64,000 nt of DNA. Origin: Methylobacterium oxalidis. GTDB taxonomy: Bacteria; Pseudomonadota; Alphaproteobacteria; Rhizobiales; Beijerinckiaceae. The stretch's first letter is position 1. The number at the start of each line of letters is the position of its first letter. Shown piece after piece: positions 1 to 8,221 of this stretch. The stretch spans positions 1 to 64,000 of the forward strand of contig NZ_BJZU01000020.1 in NCBI RefSeq assembly GCF_007992195.1, given 5' to 3'. The notes below the pieces were generated by a model. That model had not been told where the DNA came from. It did not search any database and saw only the letters and a program-made list of their open reading frames with translations. The position numbers and the translations under genes were made by a program.

Positions 1-93
1 TCCCGAACGGGAGAGGTGGGGGCCGCATCCGGCGAAGCTGCGGATGTGCGGACACGGTGGCCCGAACCGAAGAGGTCCGGCGCCCTCCACGCC

Positions 94-1275
94 TCAGCCG
101 TTCGGGCGCGCCGCCAGGAACGTTCCCATCCGCTCCAGCGCCCGCAGGATGTTCTCGGGGGAGTTCGCGTAGGACAGGCGGATGTAGACCTCGCCGTGGA
201 CGCCGAAATCGGGCCCGCCGATCGTCGCGACGCCGGCCTCCTCGAGGAGCGCCGAGGCCAGCGCCTTCGCTTTCCAGCCCGTCCGCTCGACGTTCGGGAA
301 GGCGTAGAAGGCGCCCTTCGGCGTGATGCAGGAGACGTCGGGCAGCGCGTTGAGCCCCTCCACCACCAGCCCGCGCCGCCGGTCGAACTCCGCGACCATC
401 TCGGCCACGCAATCCTGCGGGCCGTCGAGCGCCGCGATCCCCGCCCACTGCGTCGCCGCGTTGACGCAGGAATGGGCGTTCACGGCGAGCTTGCGGGCCG
501 CGTCGTAGAGCGGCTTCGGCCAGACCGACCAGCCGAGACGCCAGCCCGTCATCGCGTAGGTCTTCGAGGCGCCATCGAGATAGATCAGGCGCTCGCGGAT
601 CTCGGGATAGCGCAGGAGCGAGTGGTGCGCCGCCCCGTCGTAGGTCATCGTGCCGTAGATCTCGTCCGACAGGACCGCGACGTCCGGGTGCGTGGCGAGC
701 CCCGCCACCAGCGCGTCGATCTCCGCCTTCGGCGTGACGCCGCCCGTCGGGTTGGCCGGCGAGTTGAGGATGAGGAGGCGCGTGCGCGCGGTGATGAGGC
801 CGAGCGTCTCCTCGGCGGAGAAGGCGAAGCCATTCGCCTCGCGGATCGGCACCGGAACCGGCGTGGCGCCGGTGAACTCGATCATCGAGCGGTAGATCGG
901 GAAGCCCGGGTCCGGATAGAGGATCTCGGCGCCGGGCTCGCCGAACATCAGGATCGCCATGAACATGGTGACCTTGCCGCCCGGCACGATCATCACGCTG
1001 TCGGGCGAGACCTCGACGCCGTGGCGGCGGTGGACGTCGCGGGCCACGGCCTCGCGCAGCGGCAGGATGCCGACCGCCGGCGTGTAGCCGTGATGCCCGT
1101 CGCGCAGGGCCTTGACCCCGGCCTCGACGATGTGGGGCGGCGTCGGCATGTCGGGCTGGCCGATGCCGAGATTGACGATGTCGCGACCGACCGCCGCGAG
1201 CTGTCCGGCGCGGGCCAGGACCGCAAAGGCGTTCTCCTCACCGAGGCGTCCGAAAGCCGGAACGATGGTGACCAT
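94..1275 (-). CDS. Class I/II PLP-dependent aminotransferase
   Basis: A 393-residue fold-type I aminotransferase, the aspartate-aminotransferase-like class that moves an amino group between an amino acid and a 2-oxo acid in the cytoplasm. The Schiff-base lysine is visible as GASKTYAMTGWR (Lys about 238), preceded by the NSPANPTGG substrate/cofactor loop (about 171-179) and the SDEIYG motif that holds the PLP pyridine nitrogen (about 203). I start at the ATG at 1275 (MVTIVPAFGR); the in-frame Ala/Gly-rich upstream extension is unlike the family N-terminus. Substrate cannot be fixed from sequence; aspartate, alanine or aromatic donors are all possible. It stands alone, with a small membrane-protein gene upstream on the same strand. 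Confidence 0.9.
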   Translation of the reverse strand: MVTIVPAFGRLGEENAFAVLARAGQLAAVGRDIVNLGIGQPDMPTPPHIVEAGVKALRDGHHGYTPAVGILPLREAVARDVHRRHGVEVSPDSVMIVPGGKVTMFMAILMFGEPGAEILYPDPGFPIYRSMIEFTGATPVPVPIREANGFAFSAEETLGLITARTRLLILNSPANPTGGVTPKAEIDALVAGLATHPDVAVLSDEIYGTMTYDGAAHHSLLRYPEIRERLIYLDGASKTYAMTGWRLGWSVWPKPLYDAARKLAVNAHSCVNAATQWAGIAALDGPQDCVAEMVAEFDRRRGLVVEGLNALPDVSCITPKGAFYAFPNVERTGWKAKALASALLEEAGVATIGGPDFGVHGEVYIRLSYANSPENILRALERMGTFLAARPNG

Positions 1276-1385
1276 GGAGGCGCCTCCCGTCGATGCCGTC
1301 CCGTCAGGCCGGGCGGCCCCCGCCGCCCCGGCCATTCAAGAATCGTGCGCGGGTGGCCGGCCGCAGGAGCGTCGGCCGCGGCTTC

Positions 1386-1580
1386 TCAGCCGTTCGCGCG
1401 GTCGGCGAGCCGGCTCGCCGCGTAGGAGAGCGCGGCGCCGATGATGCCGAGGATCACGAAGGTCTTGACCGAGGCGTAGAACAGCGCCGGCTCGATACCC
1501 GTGTCCGTGAAGAGCACGAGGCCGATGGCGGCGATCGGCAGCAGTACGAGAATGAAGAGCGGCGTCAGGGGGCTGTTCAT
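1386..1580 (-). CDS. Small two-helix membrane protein
   Basis: A 64-residue protein with two hydrophobic stretches (about 8-26 and 37-58) joined by a short acidic turn, and a basic tail (SRLADRANG). It would sit in the inner membrane as a hairpin. I do not recognise a family. The ATG at 1580 starts the only long minus-strand frame here and codon use is normal for the window. It lies 110 bp upstream of the aminotransferase start on the same strand, so co-transcription is possible but unproven. Confidence 0.6.
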   Translation of the reverse strand: MNSPLTPLFILVLLPIAAIGLVLFTDTGIEPALFYASVKTFVILGIIGAALSYAASRLADRANG

Positions 1581-1721
1581 CGGTCACTCACGTCTTGAAC
1601 GGGGCCGCGGTGCGGCCGTGGCGTCCATACGAGGAAAAGGCGACCGTGCATAGCACCGCCAAGCCGCGGATGGGACACCCCGAGCCCGAGAATTTTCGGG
1701 ACGGACGAAGGCGGCCGGGCC

Positions 1722-3557
1722 TCAGACCAGCGCCTCGATGCGGCAGGCGACGCCGCCGGGCTCGAAGCTGAGATCGACCCGCCCGTGGAGCTCCGCCGCA
1801 AGGCCGCGCTCGAGGAGGCGGGAGCCGAAGCCGCGGCGGCCGGGCGCCCGAACGGGAGGTCCGCCGCGCTCCGTCCAGCACAGGGTGAGGCGCCGCTCGA
1901 CGGAGGCCGGATCGTCAGCGGGCTCGATCGTCCAGGACACCGTGACGCGCCCCTCCTCCGCCGAGAGCGCGCCGTACTTGATGGCGTTGGTGGCGAGCTC
2001 GTGCAGCGCCAGCGCCAGCGAGAGGGCGGCGTTCGGCGTGAGGCGAAGCGAGGGGCCGTCCATCTCGACCTGGCGTCCCTGAACGCCGAGCCCGCTCTCC
2101 AGGGTGGCGCGCACCACCTCGGCGAGGTCGGCCCCTTCCCAGCTCTCGCTGGTCAGGAGGTCGTGGGCGCGGGCGAGGGCCACGAGGCGGGCGGTGAGGT
2201 CGCCGCGGGCCTGGTCGAGGTCGCGGGCGGTGCGCAGGGTCTGGCTGGCGATGCCCTGGACGACGGCCAGCGAGTTCTTCACCCGGTGGTTCAGCTCGTT
2301 GACCATGAGCTGGCGCCGCTCCTCGTTGCGGTGCCGCTCGGTGATGTCGCGGAAGAAGACCGACAGGCCCGCCGGGCCCGGATAGATGCTCGTCTCGACC
2401 CAGCCGCCGAGAGCTTCCGAGAAGTACTCGAGGCGCTGCACGCTCCGGAGCAGCGCGGCGCGCACGTGCGCCCGGCGGATCTCGCTGTCGGGCGAGCGGT
2501 CGAACACGCTCCAGATCACCTGCCCGATCAACCCGTCGCGGGGGCGGCCCCAGAGCTCCTCGGCCCTGCGGTTGACGTAGGTGAAGCGGTCCTGCGCGTC
2601 GATGGCGTAGAACGCCTCCGAGATGCTCTCCAGGATCTCGCGCATCTGCGCGTGCGAGGCGGCGAGCGCCTCCTCGGCGCGCATGCGCTCGCTGACGTCG
2701 TGACCCTGCACGAAGATGCCGGTGACGGCGCCGGACGGGCCGGTGATCGGCTGGTAGATGAAGTCGAGATGGACGAGCGCGGGCTCCTGCGCGCGTCCCC
2801 GGAGGAGGCGCACGGGCACGGCGTGGCCGATGAAGGGGCGGCCGCTGGCATAGACCTCGTCGAGCAGCTCGACGAAGCCCTGGTTCTCCAGATCCGGGAA
2901 GGCCTCGCGCACGTTGCGGCCCACGAGTTCGCGCGGGCCGACGAGATCGAGATAGGCCGCGTTCACGAGTTCGAAGACGTGGGCGGGGCCGGTCAGCACG
3001 GCCATGAAGCCCGGCGTCTGCTCGAACAGGGCGCGCAGGCGCAGCCGCTCGGCATCGATGAGCCGGTTGGTGTGGGAGACGGCCTCGGCCCGGTGGAGCA
3101 CGTCCGTCTCGATCCGGGCGGCGGTCCCCGTCGGCTCGCGGCGCGCTTGGCTGCGCAGGCGGTGCAGCTCGGTCACGTCCACCGTGTGCTGCAGGATGAA
3201 GGCGACGGCGCCCGCGTCGTCCAGGAGCGGCGTGTGGGTGGCGCTCCAGTACCGCTCCTCGTACCCGCCCTGCGGCCGCGCGATGTCGTAGCGGATGAGC
3301 GGGAGGTGATCGACCTGCCGGCTCTCGAGCACCCGCTCCAGGGAGGCGCGCAGGATCTCGGCCCCGCCGTCGCTCGGAAAGGCCTCGAATATGTTGCGCC
3401 CCACGAGGGCGGAGCGCTGGCGCATGGTGACGCGCAGGTACGCCCCGTTCATGTCGACGAGGACGAAGTCGGGATCGAGCAGGACGTAAGGATTGGGGGA
3501 GTGCGCGAAGATCAGCGCGAAGTCGATGGGCTGATCCGGCTGCGCACTCGGCAACAT
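1722..3557 (-). CDS. PAS-domain HWE-family sensor histidine kinase
   Basis: A 611-residue cytosolic sensor kinase without membrane segments. It has three PAS-type sensor modules (roughly 15-135, 175-295 and 300-410), then an HWE-type kinase core. The phospho-acceptor box reads NELNHRVKNSLAVVQG, the N box LHELATNAIKYGAL, and the diagnostic W-x-E motif is present as CWTERGGPP followed by GFGSRLLERGL. HWE kinases are typical of alphaproteobacteria and often feed light, redox or general-stress signalling. No response regulator lies next to it on the same operon, so its partner is unknown. The frame also opens at a GTG at 3572; I prefer the ATG at 3557. Confidence 0.88.
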   Translation of the reverse strand: MLPSAQPDQPIDFALIFAHSPNPYVLLDPDFVLVDMNGAYLRVTMRQRSALVGRNIFEAFPSDGGAEILRASLERVLESRQVDHLPLIRYDIARPQGGYEERYWSATHTPLLDDAGAVAFILQHTVDVTELHRLRSQARREPTGTAARIETDVLHRAEAVSHTNRLIDAERLRLRALFEQTPGFMAVLTGPAHVFELVNAAYLDLVGPRELVGRNVREAFPDLENQGFVELLDEVYASGRPFIGHAVPVRLLRGRAQEPALVHLDFIYQPITGPSGAVTGIFVQGHDVSERMRAEEALAASHAQMREILESISEAFYAIDAQDRFTYVNRRAEELWGRPRDGLIGQVIWSVFDRSPDSEIRRAHVRAALLRSVQRLEYFSEALGGWVETSIYPGPAGLSVFFRDITERHRNEERRQLMVNELNHRVKNSLAVVQGIASQTLRTARDLDQARGDLTARLVALARAHDLLTSESWEGADLAEVVRATLESGLGVQGRQVEMDGPSLRLTPNAALSLALALHELATNAIKYGALSAEEGRVTVSWTIEPADDPASVERRLTLCWTERGGPPVRAPGRRGFGSRLLERGLAAELHGRVDLSFEPGGVACRIEALV

Positions 3558-3708
3558 TTCCACACCGCACACGGGACGAGGGTCGGTCCTCGATCAATCT
3601 CGGTTCGGGACCACCGGGATCCCGGCCGCCACCCTTGTTGCGGTCAGCGGTAACGCCCGGTGTTTAGCATGCGGAACCTCACGGACAAGCGGTCAGTTCG
3701 CCGCCGAA

Positions 3709-5109
3709 CTACGCGGGGATGCGGACCGTGGCGCGCAGGCCGCCAAGCGGGCTGTCCTGGAGGGAGACGTCGCCGCCATGCGCCCGAGCGATGTCCCGGG
3801 CGATGGCGAGGCCGAGGCCGGAGCCGCCCGCGTCCTGCCGCGCGTCGTCGAGGCGCACGAAGGGCTTGAACACCTCCTCGCGGCTCTCCGGCGGGATGCC
3901 AGGGCCGTCGTCGTCGATCGAGACGAGGAAGGCCCGGTTCTCCTCGCGGGCCGAGATCGCCACCGTCTCGCCGTAGCGGGCGGCATTCGACGCGAGGTTG
4001 AACAGGCAGCGCCGCAGGGCGTCCGGCCGCACCGTGAGGACGGGCGAGCCGGCGAGATCCACCGCGGCCACATGCGCGCCGAGACGCTCGACGTCGGTGC
4101 GCAGGTCCTCCAGCAGCGCCCGCATGTCTGTGGCTGCGGCGGGCTCGGCGGAATCGCCCCGCGCGAAGGCGAGGTAGCCCTCCAGCATCCGGCTCATCTC
4201 GTCGACGTCGCGGGACAGGTCCTCGACCTCCGGCGTCTGCTCCACGAGCGCGAGCGAGAGCTTGAAGCGCGTGATGATGGTGCGCAGGTCGTGGCTGACG
4301 CCGTTGAGCATCGCCGTGCGCTGCTCCATCGCCCGCTCGATGCGCCGCTTCATCTCGATGAAGGCGTGGCCGGCGGCCCGCACCTCGCGGGCGCCACGGG
4401 GGCGGAACTCGATGTCGCGGCCCTTGCCGAACCCCTCGGCCACGGCGGCGAGCCGCAGGATCGGCTTGATCTGGTTGCGCAGGAACAGGATCGCGACGCC
4501 GAGCAGCACCATCGACGAGCCGATCATCCAGACGAGGAAGATGTGCGAGTTCGAGGCGTAGGCCTGGCTGCGGCGCGCCATGATCCGCATCACCCCGTCG
4601 GGGATGGCGACCCGGATCTCGATGAGGTTCGAGCGCCCCACCGTGTCGATCCAGAAGGGACGGCCGATCTGGCGCTTGATCTCGTCCGAGAGGGCCTCGT
4701 CGAGGATCGAGAAGAAGGGGCGCGGCCCGGCCGGCGGCAGCTTGGCGCCCTTGAGGATGTCGAGGTCGAGGCTCAGGCGCTCGCTCGCGATCCGGGTCAG
4801 GGTCTCGGCGTCGCGGGTCTGCGGGTAGCTCTCGTAGATGTCGATGAGGGCGGAGATGTCGGCGGTGACGGCGGAGGAGAGCCGCTTCGTCACGAGCTGC
4901 CAGTGCCGCTCCATGAAGGTATAGGCGATCACCGACTGCAGCAGCACCACGGGGGCGATGATGATGATCAGCGAGCGCGCGTAGAGGCCCTTCGGCAGGG
5001 CGTCGCCGATGGCGCGAGAGAGCCGTTTCCAGAGGGTGCGCGGCCCCGGCACGCCGGCCCCGGGCGCCTGCCGTGCCGTGCGCGCGAGGTGGGGATCCTG
5101 CGCGTTCAC
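3709..5109 (-). CDS. EnvZ-like two-component sensor histidine kinase
   Basis: A 466-residue inner-membrane kinase. The cytosolic N-terminus is followed by a first membrane helix (about 46-66), a periplasmic sensing loop (about 67-188), a second helix (about 189-210), a HAMP linker, the dimerisation/phospho-acceptor helix with NGVSHDLRT (His about 273) and a GHKL ATPase domain with N, G1 (DDGPGIP) and G2 (GGSGLGLAIA) boxes. The layout matches EnvZ. The gene starts with GTG at 5109, only 8 bp after the response-regulator stop, so the two are one transcription unit and a cognate pair. The upstream MarR gene makes a three-gene signalling operon. Confidence 0.93.
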   Translation of the reverse strand: MNAQDPHLARTARQAPGAGVPGPRTLWKRLSRAIGDALPKGLYARSLIIIIAPVVLLQSVIAYTFMERHWQLVTKRLSSAVTADISALIDIYESYPQTRDAETLTRIASERLSLDLDILKGAKLPPAGPRPFFSILDEALSDEIKRQIGRPFWIDTVGRSNLIEIRVAIPDGVMRIMARRSQAYASNSHIFLVWMIGSSMVLLGVAILFLRNQIKPILRLAAVAEGFGKGRDIEFRPRGAREVRAAGHAFIEMKRRIERAMEQRTAMLNGVSHDLRTIITRFKLSLALVEQTPEVEDLSRDVDEMSRMLEGYLAFARGDSAEPAAATDMRALLEDLRTDVERLGAHVAAVDLAGSPVLTVRPDALRRCLFNLASNAARYGETVAISAREENRAFLVSIDDDGPGIPPESREEVFKPFVRLDDARQDAGGSGLGLAIARDIARAHGGDVSLQDSPLGGLRATVRIPA

Positions 5110-5117
5110 GGCGGCGC

Positions 5118-5837
5118 TCAGTCGACGGCCAGGCGGTAGCCGACGCCGCGGACCGTCTGGAGGAAGGTTGGGTTGCCCGGATCGACCTCCGTCTTGCGGC
5201 GGAGGCGGTTGATCTGGACGTCGATGGTGCGCTCGGCCGCAGCGCCGCCGTTCCCGGCCAGAGTCTCGCGCTCGACGTTGGCGCCCCCCGCCGCGGCGAG
5301 GATCGTCAGGATCTCGCGCTCGCGCTCGGTGATGCGGATCATCTCGTCCTCCCGGCGCAGCTCGCCCCGGTCGATCCGGTAGGAGAACGGCCCGAAGGTG
5401 ACGGTGTCGCCGCCCGTGTCCCGGCGCGGCCCGGCGCTCCGGTTGATGATGTTGTTGAGCCGCAGGATCAGCTCGCGCGGCTCGAAGGGCTTGGGCAGGT
5501 AATCGTCGGCGCCGATCTCGAGGCCCGTCACCCGGTCGTTGGTGTTCGAGCGGGCGGTGAGCATCAGGATCGGCACCCGGGAGGTCTCGCGGACCTTGCG
5601 GGCGTAGTCGAAGCCGCTCTCGCCCGGCATCATCACGTCGAGGACCAGCGCGTCGAAGACGAGGCTCTGCGCCTTGGCCCGGGCCTCGGCGGCGTTCGCC
5701 GCCGCCGTCACCCGGAAGCCCTGCTCGAACAGGTAGCGGGAGAGCAGCTCGCGCACGCGCCGGTCGTCGTCGACGACGAGGACGTGGGGAGCCTGATCCG
5801 ACAGCTCGCAGCGCGGGCCGGTCGCCGGGGCGCTCAT
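5118..5837 (-). CDS. OmpR/PhoB-family response regulator
   Basis: A 239-residue two-domain regulator. The receiver (about 18-130) has the acidic pocket VVDDD, the phospho-acceptor in LVLDVMMPGESG (Asp 67) and the switch lysine in DDYLPKPFE. The C-terminal winged helix includes ERTIDVQINRLRRK and GVGYRLAVD, the OmpR recognition and wing motifs. Its ATG shares one base with the stop codon of the MarR-like gene (TGATG at 5839-5835), a strong sign of translational coupling. The MarR-OmpR pairing recalls petP-petR of Rhodobacter capsulatus; that homology is inferred from architecture, not from an alignment. Confidence 0.95.
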   Translation of the reverse strand: MSAPATGPRCELSDQAPHVLVVDDDRRVRELLSRYLFEQGFRVTAAANAAEARAKAQSLVFDALVLDVMMPGESGFDYARKVRETSRVPILMLTARSNTNDRVTGLEIGADDYLPKPFEPRELILRLNNIINRSAGPRRDTGGDTVTFGPFSYRIDRGELRREDEMIRITEREREILTILAAAGGANVERETLAGNGGAAAERTIDVQINRLRRKTEVDPGNPTFLQTVRGVGYRLAVD

Positions 5838-6394
5838 CAGGCGGCCCCCTTGGTGCGGCGGGCCATCAGGCGGCGCACGGCGGCGCGCTCGTCGGGCTCG
5901 ATCATGGAGAGGAGGAAGCTGTGGGCGGAGGTGGAGGCTCCCGAGGGCAGCGCCTCGCCGGCCTCCACGGGGTCGGCGAGCGCGCGCGCGACCCGCCGAA
6001 CCTGCACGCGGGTGAGATCGGCGGCGAGGTCGGCACCGGCGCGGCTGCAGAAGAGGAGCCTCTGGCGCCGGTCGCTCGTGCCGGTCTTCTGCTCGATGTA
6101 GCCCTGCTCGATCAAATCCTTGAGCACCCGGTTCAGGCTCTGCTTGGTGATCCGCAGGATATCGAGAAGTTCGGCGATCGTGAGACCGGGATAGCGGTCG
6201 ACGAAGTGGAGCACGCGGTGGTGCGCCCGGCCGAAGCCGTACTCGGCGAGGATCCGGTCCGGGTCGCCGACGAAGTCCCGGTAGGCGAAGAACAGGAGCT
6301 CGATCAGGTCGTCGCTGGCGCTGCCCTGCCGGTCGGCGCACTCGGTCACCGGAGGCTCCACCACCTCCGCCGTGTCGGCCTCCTGCCTCGTCAT
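5837..6394 (-). CDS. MarR-family transcriptional regulator, coupled to the response regulator
   Basis: A 185-residue winged-helix regulator. The core reads HRVLHFVDRYPGLTIAELLD, ITKQSLNRVLKDLIEQGYIE (recognition helix) and SDRRQRLLF (wing), all typical of MarR. I start at the ATG at 6394. The frame opens again at 6445, but the intervening 17 codons are AT-rich, use codons rare in this window and contain a TTGACA element (6439-6444), so they look like promoter. The stop overlaps the response-regulator start by one base. A MarR protein bound to a two-component system suggests that a ligand and a phosphorylation signal are combined. Its divergent neighbour is ilvE. Confidence 0.85.
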   Translation of the reverse strand: MTRQEADTAEVVEPPVTECADRQGSASDDLIELLFFAYRDFVGDPDRILAEYGFGRAHHRVLHFVDRYPGLTIAELLDILRITKQSLNRVLKDLIEQGYIEQKTGTSDRRQRLLFCSRAGADLAADLTRVQVRRVARALADPVEAGEALPSGASTSAHSFLLSMIEPDERAAVRRLMARRTKGAA

Positions 6395-6438
6395 GGCGCG
6401 TGTCACGTCGCGGTCTGTCCCGATATAAGTCAGTGTTG

Positions 6439-6467
6439 TTGACATATCTCAGCCCGGTTGATACCCG
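6439..6467 (+). promoter_or_regulatory. Candidate promoter for ilvE in the marR-ilvE divergent gap
   Basis: A perfect TTGACA (6439-6444) is followed after 17 bases by a weak -10 (TACCCG, 6462-6467). The block from about 6420 to 6465 is clearly AT-richer than its surroundings. On the opposite strand TTATAT at 6428-6423 could serve as the -10 for the MarR gene, so the two promoters would overlap and MarR could control both. This is inferred from sequence only. Confidence 0.4.
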
Positions 6468-6583
6468 TCAAGCCTTCCGGCATGACGTGCGCGCTCCCCG
6501 GCGCCCGCCCGCCGGCCTTAGCCCGACCCGATCGATCCCGCGACGCGAAGCGGATGCGGCCGCGCGAGAAGGAAGTACCCGCC

Positions 6584-7471
6584 ATGTCCGTGATCCCGTT
6601 CGACGAGCGCGAGGGCACCATCTGGTTCGATGGCGCCATGGTGCCGTGGCGGGAGGCCAAGATCCACGTACTCACCCACGGTCTCCACTACGGATCGGCC
6701 GTGTTCGAGGGCGAGCGCGCCTATGGCGGGCGCATCTTCAAGAGCCTGGAGCACTCGGAGCGGCTGCGCCGCTCGGCCCAGCTCCTCGATTTCGAGATCC
6801 CCTACAGCGTCGCCGAGATCGAGGCGGCCAAGCAGCTCGTGCTGAAGACGAGCGGCCTGACGGACGCCTACCTGCGGCCGGTGGCCTGGCGCGGCTCGGA
6901 GATGATGGGCGTCGCCGCCCAGCAGAACACCATCCACCTCGCCATCGCGGCCTGGGAATGGCCGAGCTACTTCGACCCCGCCACCAAGATGAAGGGCATC
7001 CGCCTCGACATCGCGGATTACCGCCGCCCGGACCCGCGCACCGCGCCCTCGACCTCCAAGGCGGCGGGCCTCTACATGATCTGCACGATCTCGAAGCACC
7101 GGGCCGAGAACAAGGGCTACGCCGACGCCCTGATGCTCGACTGGGAGGACAACGTGGCCGAGTGCACCGGCGCCAACGTGTTCTTCATCCGCGACGGGGT
7201 GATCCACACGCCGAAGGCCGACCGCTTCCTCGACGGGCTCACCCGCCAGACGGTGGTCGAGCTCGCCCGCCGCCGCGGCTTCGAGGTGGTGGAGCGCCGT
7301 ATCCGGCCCGAGGAGATGGAGGGCTTCTCGGAGTGCTTCATCACCGGCTCGGCCGCCGAGGTGACCCCGGTCGCCGAAATCGGACCCTACCGGTTCACGC
7401 CGGGGGCGATGACCAAGACCCTCATGGACGACTACCTCGCCGAGGTGCAGCCCAGGGCCAACGCGGCCTGA
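6584..7471 (+). CDS. ilvE: Branched-chain amino acid aminotransferase
   Basis: A 295-residue fold-type IV PLP aminotransferase that interconverts leucine, isoleucine and valine with their 2-oxo acids using glutamate/2-oxoglutarate. The PLP lysine is in APSTSKAAG (Lys 159). Further family motifs are HGLHYGSAVFEG near the N-terminus, ECTGANVFF (about 195) and the phosphate-binding ITGSAAEVTPV near 260. The start at 6584 follows a GAGAAGGAAG ribosome-binding stretch; longer frames begin upstream but lack this signal. It is divergent from the marR operon. IlvD, the preceding step of the same pathway, is encoded about 43 kb away in this window. Confidence 0.95.
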   Translation: MSVIPFDEREGTIWFDGAMVPWREAKIHVLTHGLHYGSAVFEGERAYGGRIFKSLEHSERLRRSAQLLDFEIPYSVAEIEAAKQLVLKTSGLTDAYLRPVAWRGSEMMGVAAQQNTIHLAIAAWEWPSYFDPATKMKGIRLDIADYRRPDPRTAPSTSKAAGLYMICTISKHRAENKGYADALMLDWEDNVAECTGANVFFIRDGVIHTPKADRFLDGLTRQTVVELARRRGFEVVERRIRPEEMEGFSECFITGSAAEVTPVAEIGPYRFTPGAMTKTLMDDYLAEVQPRANAA

Positions 7472-7483
7472 GCCTGCGGCGGT

Positions 7484-7506
7484 CCGGCGGGCGGCAAGCC
7501 CGCCGG
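7484..7506. other. Hairpin after ilvE
   Basis: A perfect 9-bp inverted repeat (CCGGCGGGC at 7484-7492 and GCCCGCCGG at 7498-7506) with a 5-base loop lies 12 bp after the ilvE stop. It has no T-run, so it is a weak terminator or a 3'-end stabiliser. Its right arm overlaps the first bases of the stress promoter that drives the next gene. Confidence 0.5.
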
Positions 7507-7529
7507 AACCGATCGGAACGCCTTGCGTT
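7505..7529 (+). promoter_or_regulatory. EcfG-type general-stress promoter for the DUF3072 gene
   Basis: GGAAC (7505-7509), 16 bases, then CGTT (7526-7529). This is the consensus read by EcfG sigma factors under PhyR-NepR control in alphaproteobacteria. Transcription would start near 7537, leaving a leader of about 25 nt before the ATG at 7563. Confidence 0.8.
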
Positions 7530-7562
7530 GAAGAGAACATTTCGAGAACGAAAGGTTCTGTC

Positions 7563-7805
7563 ATGAGCAAGGCTCAGTCCGCGCCGACCAACCCCAAGAC
7601 CGATCCGAAGGACGTCTCCAACCAGATCAAGGATCCCGACCAGTGGACGACGGGTGGCGAGCCGATGACCGGCGCGCAGGCCTCCTACCTCAAGACCCTC
7701 TCCGAGGAGGCCAAGGAGCCCGGGGCGTTCGACCCCGACCTCGACAAGGCCGAGGCCTCGAAGCGGATCGACGCCCTGCGCAAGGAATCGGGCAAGGAGG
7801 GCTGA
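7563..7805 (+). CDS. DUF3072 family protein
   Basis: An 80-residue, charged, soluble protein with no signal peptide or membrane segment. The DUF3072 core is visible as DQWTTGGEPMTGAQASYLKTL, followed by EEAKEPGAFDP and a Lys/Glu-rich tail. The biochemical role of the family is not known. The gene has its own perfect EcfG-type promoter 34 bp upstream, so it should be induced on general stress or in stationary phase; that regulation is inferred. The leader contains a small inverted repeat (AGAAC-GAAAG-GTTCT, 7545-7559) that covers the likely ribosome-binding bases. Confidence 0.85.
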   Translation: MSKAQSAPTNPKTDPKDVSNQIKDPDQWTTGGEPMTGAQASYLKTLSEEAKEPGAFDPDLDKAEASKRIDALRKESGKEG

Positions 7806-7981
7806 GGGCACCGGGTCGAGATCGCAACGGGCGTTCCGCGACCACGATCGTCCCGGAGCCGGCCGGTTCTCGGCTCGATTCGCGCCTGCGACACGCCCGG
7901 TTTCCCGATCCCCTTAAAGCCTCCGCAACGGACGTACCGTAAATTGTCCCGCGCCGCGTTGCGCGGCCGAGGGCGAAGTCC

Positions 7982-8215
7982 ATGGCGAAGACGGCTGAAC
8001 AGGAGGGTTGCCCCACCGGCCGCGCTTGCCTCCCGCGTCTGAGTGGTCTCGTCAGCCGGTTCGGTCCGGATCGCCGGGGCGCCACGGCCATCGAGTACGC
8101 GATGATCGCCGGCCTCGTCTTCCTCGCTTCGGTCGGCTCCTACAGGCTCTACGCGACGAAGCTCGGCGGCGTGTACGACATGCTCGGCACGACGATCGGT
8201 TCCGTCATGAACTGA
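7982..8215 (+). CDS. Flp/Fap-type type IVb pilin subunit
   Basis: A 77-residue prepilin. A basic leader ends at the expected prepilin-peptidase site, RRG|ATAIEYAMIAG (cleavage after Gly 33, with the conserved Glu at mature position 5), followed by one hydrophobic assembly helix (about 34-53) and a short C-terminal region. Such subunits form the tight-adherence (Tad) pili used for surface attachment. None of the other tad/cpa genes (secretin, TadA ATPase, TadB/C, TadV peptidase) lies within the window, so this is an orphan pilin that must rely on machinery elsewhere. The DUF937 gene ends 6 bp away in convergent orientation. Confidence 0.9.
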   Translation: MAKTAEQEGCPTGRACLPRLSGLVSRFGPDRRGATAIEYAMIAGLVFLASVGSYRLYATKLGGVYDMLGTTIGSVMN

Positions 8216-8221
8216 GGCGCC

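Noticed and set aside
3668..3693. GGAAC-N17-AGTT on the plus strand as a stress promoter
   Set aside because: The -10 is imperfect, the spacing is longer and no plus-strand gene follows; it would only run antisense into a kinase gene.
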